A stretch of 43,669 bases of DNA from Methanomassiliicoccales archaeon. GTDB taxonomy: Archaea > Thermoplasmatota > Thermoplasmata > Methanomassiliicoccales > JACIVX01. The translations under genes and the position numbers were made by a program. Within the stretch, counting starts at the first letter, position 1, and each line of letters begins with the position of its first letter. A model generated the notes under the pieces. It searched no databases and was not told where the DNA came from. It was given only the letters and a program-made list of their open reading frames with translations. Below, in pieces: positions 42,596 through 43,669 of this stretch. The stretch spans positions 1-43,669 of the forward strand of contig JARYLV010000015.1 of assembly GCA_029907465.1 (NCBI GenBank). Reading direction: 5' to 3'.

Positions 42596-43669
42596 AAGCG
42601 CTTATTTTAGCCGCAGGCGAGGGGACGAGGCTCAGACCTTTGACATCGAACATTCCGAAACCGCTGCTACTCGTTGCTGGAAAACCATTTCTCAGTCATT
42701 TGATCGCCGCTCTGAAAGACGCTGGTATCAAAGAAATCAGTCTTCTCGTTGGCTGGAAGAGCAACAGAATTAAGGAATTTTATGGTGACGGTTCGGCTGA
42801 AGGCGTCATCATCGAATATCTTGAACAGAAAGAGAGAATGGGCACAGCGCACGCGATCGGCATCGCTGAGAGCGCCATGAAAGATTCATTTCTCTGCGTC
42901 AACGGCGATATCGTCGTCTCTGCATCGGACCTCAAAGAGATGATCAGTCTCCATCGCAAATATGGATCAATCGTTATGGGAGCTGTGACAGTCGAGGATC
43001 CATCGAGGTTTGGTGTCATCGAGACATCGGGAGAAAAACTTTTGAAAATTATTGAAAAGCCAAAAGTTCCAACATCGAAACTCGTCAATGCTGGTGTGTT
43101 TATCTTCACACCAGAAATTTTTCAATGGATCAGGAAGACAAAACGATCGCCGAGGGGAGAATATGAGATCACGGACAGCCTCAACATGATAGCCGCATCG
43201 CATAACGTGATCGTTTATCCTTTGAAAGAAGGTTGGATTGACGTTGGAAGACCATGGGATCTTCTCCAAGCAAACGAAATTCTGATGAGTAAAATCAAAA
43301 AACAAATCGAAGGTGTGGTGGAAAATGGTGCAACGTTGATCGGCGATGTCGTCGTTGAAAAAGGTGCGAGGGTGAGAAGCGGCTGTTATATCGAGGGACC
43401 TGTGTTCATTTCGAAGGAATGCGACATCGGACCGAACTGTTACATCAGGCCTGCGACTTGTCTTGGCAGGGGTGTGAGAGTCGGGAATGCTGTGGAAATA
43501 AAGAATTCGATCATTATGGCAGAAACGCACATCGCCCATCACAACTATGTCGGTGACAGCATCATCGGGGAGCGGTGCAATCTCGGTGCGGGGACGAAAG
43601 TGGCCAATCTTCGTTTTGACGGGAAGTCGATCAAACTGACAATGAACGGTGTTTTGATCGACTCAGGTA
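42592..43669 (+). CDS. glmU: GlmU-like sugar-1-phosphate nucleotidylyltransferase/acetyltransferase (cut by right edge)
   Basis: At least 359 codons are open from ATG 42592 to the right edge. The uridylyltransferase domain has LAAGEGTRLRPL (7-18), PKPLL, the QKERMGTAHA substrate segment and the metal Asp in VNGD. A left-handed beta-helix follows from about 240, with IIMAETHIAHHNYVGDS, the histidine segment of bifunctional archaeal GlmU that supports N-acetyltransfer. NLGAGTKVANLRFDG is also typical of that group. It probably makes UDP-GlcNAc from glucosamine-1-phosphate made by the overlapping upstream mutase. The C-terminus lies outside the window. Confidence 0.92.
   Translation, partial: MKALILAAGEGTRLRPLTSNIPKPLLLVAGKPFLSHLIAALKDAGIKEISLLVGWKSNRIKEFYGDGSAEGVIIEYLEQKERMGTAHAIGIAESAMKDSFLCVNGDIVVSASDLKEMISLHRKYGSIVMGAVTVEDPSRFGVIETSGEKLLKIIEKPKVPTSKLVNAGVFIFTPEIFQWIRKTKRSPRGEYEITDSLNMIAASHNVIVYPLKEGWIDVGRPWDLLQANEILMSKIKKQIEGVVENGATLIGDVVVEKGARVRSGCYIEGPVFISKECDIGPNCYIRPATCLGRGVRVGNAVEIKNSIIMAETHIAHHNYVGDSIIGERCNLGAGTKVANLRFDGKSIKLTMNGVLIDSG

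Noticed and set aside
1-43669. CRISPR arrays, insertion sequences, integrases and rRNA genes
   Set aside because: No regularly spaced repeats, transposase-like proteins, terminal inverted repeats or rRNA sequence were seen anywhere in the window.

Overview
This window is archaeal. It encodes an Hdr/MvhD electron-transfer cluster, an Sm-like protein, Nop5, eIF5A with an intact hypusination loop, and a tRNA-Val whose intron sits at position 37/38 in a textbook bulge-helix-bulge. Many genes have archaeal TATA-like boxes, and TTG or GTG starts backed by Shine-Dalgarno sequences. Gene content (HdrA/HdrCB/MvhD, Fae-type C1 domains, a V4R redox regulator, several KaiC-like ATPases, SMC-ScpA-ScpB) fits a member or relative of Thermoplasmatota or another methanogen-related euryarchaeal lineage. 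That placement is inference. No methanogenesis marker (mcr) lies in the window.

Layout. Positions 1-7194 (minus): a heterodisulfide-reductase-type cluster of a double-module HdrA, MvhD, an HdrC-HdrB (HdrD-like) fusion and an HdrA-MvhD fusion cut by the left edge. Positions 7281-9310: a BPL_N/glutamine-amidotransferase-like protein divergent from a radical-SAM activating enzyme. Positions 9423-12468 (plus): three consecutive KaiC-like ATPases, the middle one with a zinc ribbon and a coiled coil. Positions 12527-15827: tRNA-Val(CAC), a ThiF/MoeB-type E1-like enzyme and NAD(P)HX repair enzyme Nnr. Positions 16121-19015 (plus): two tandem proteins, each an N-terminal DapA-family class I aldolase fused to a C-terminal formaldehyde-activating-enzyme (Fae) domain. 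They end at a clear hairpin plus T-tract and face a convergent HTH-V4R regulator. Positions 20155-24746 (plus): MtnA plus class II aldolase, Nop5, eIF5A, agmatinase and a GDT1-family cation exchanger.

Positions 24767-30649 (minus): a phosphohexomutase, DUF47/PhoU-like protein, two ABC ATPases and a fused double permease, with no substrate-binding protein. Positions 30811-37375 (minus): an NDP-sugar pyrophosphorylase, LSm, and the smc-scpA-scpB operon. Positions 37376-41003: a 554-base gene-free stretch with a perfect palindrome, then an MFS transporter, flavodoxin, tRNA-Leu(CAG), a stand-alone LigD-type 3'-phosphoesterase and a small unknown protein. Positions 41288-end (plus): a second phosphohexomutase overlapping a GlmU-like protein cut by the right edge, together probably making UDP-GlcNAc.

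The strongest candidate for an undescribed system is the DapA-Fae pair. Both aldolase domains keep the Schiff-base lysine and partner tyrosine. The two Fae domains keep complementary halves of the Fae motif set: one has the catalytic His, the other the conserved Pro-Asn-Leu and Gly-Pro-Ala-Gln segments. This suggests a heteromeric enzyme that couples a formaldehyde-releasing or formaldehyde-consuming aldol reaction to a pterin C1 carrier.
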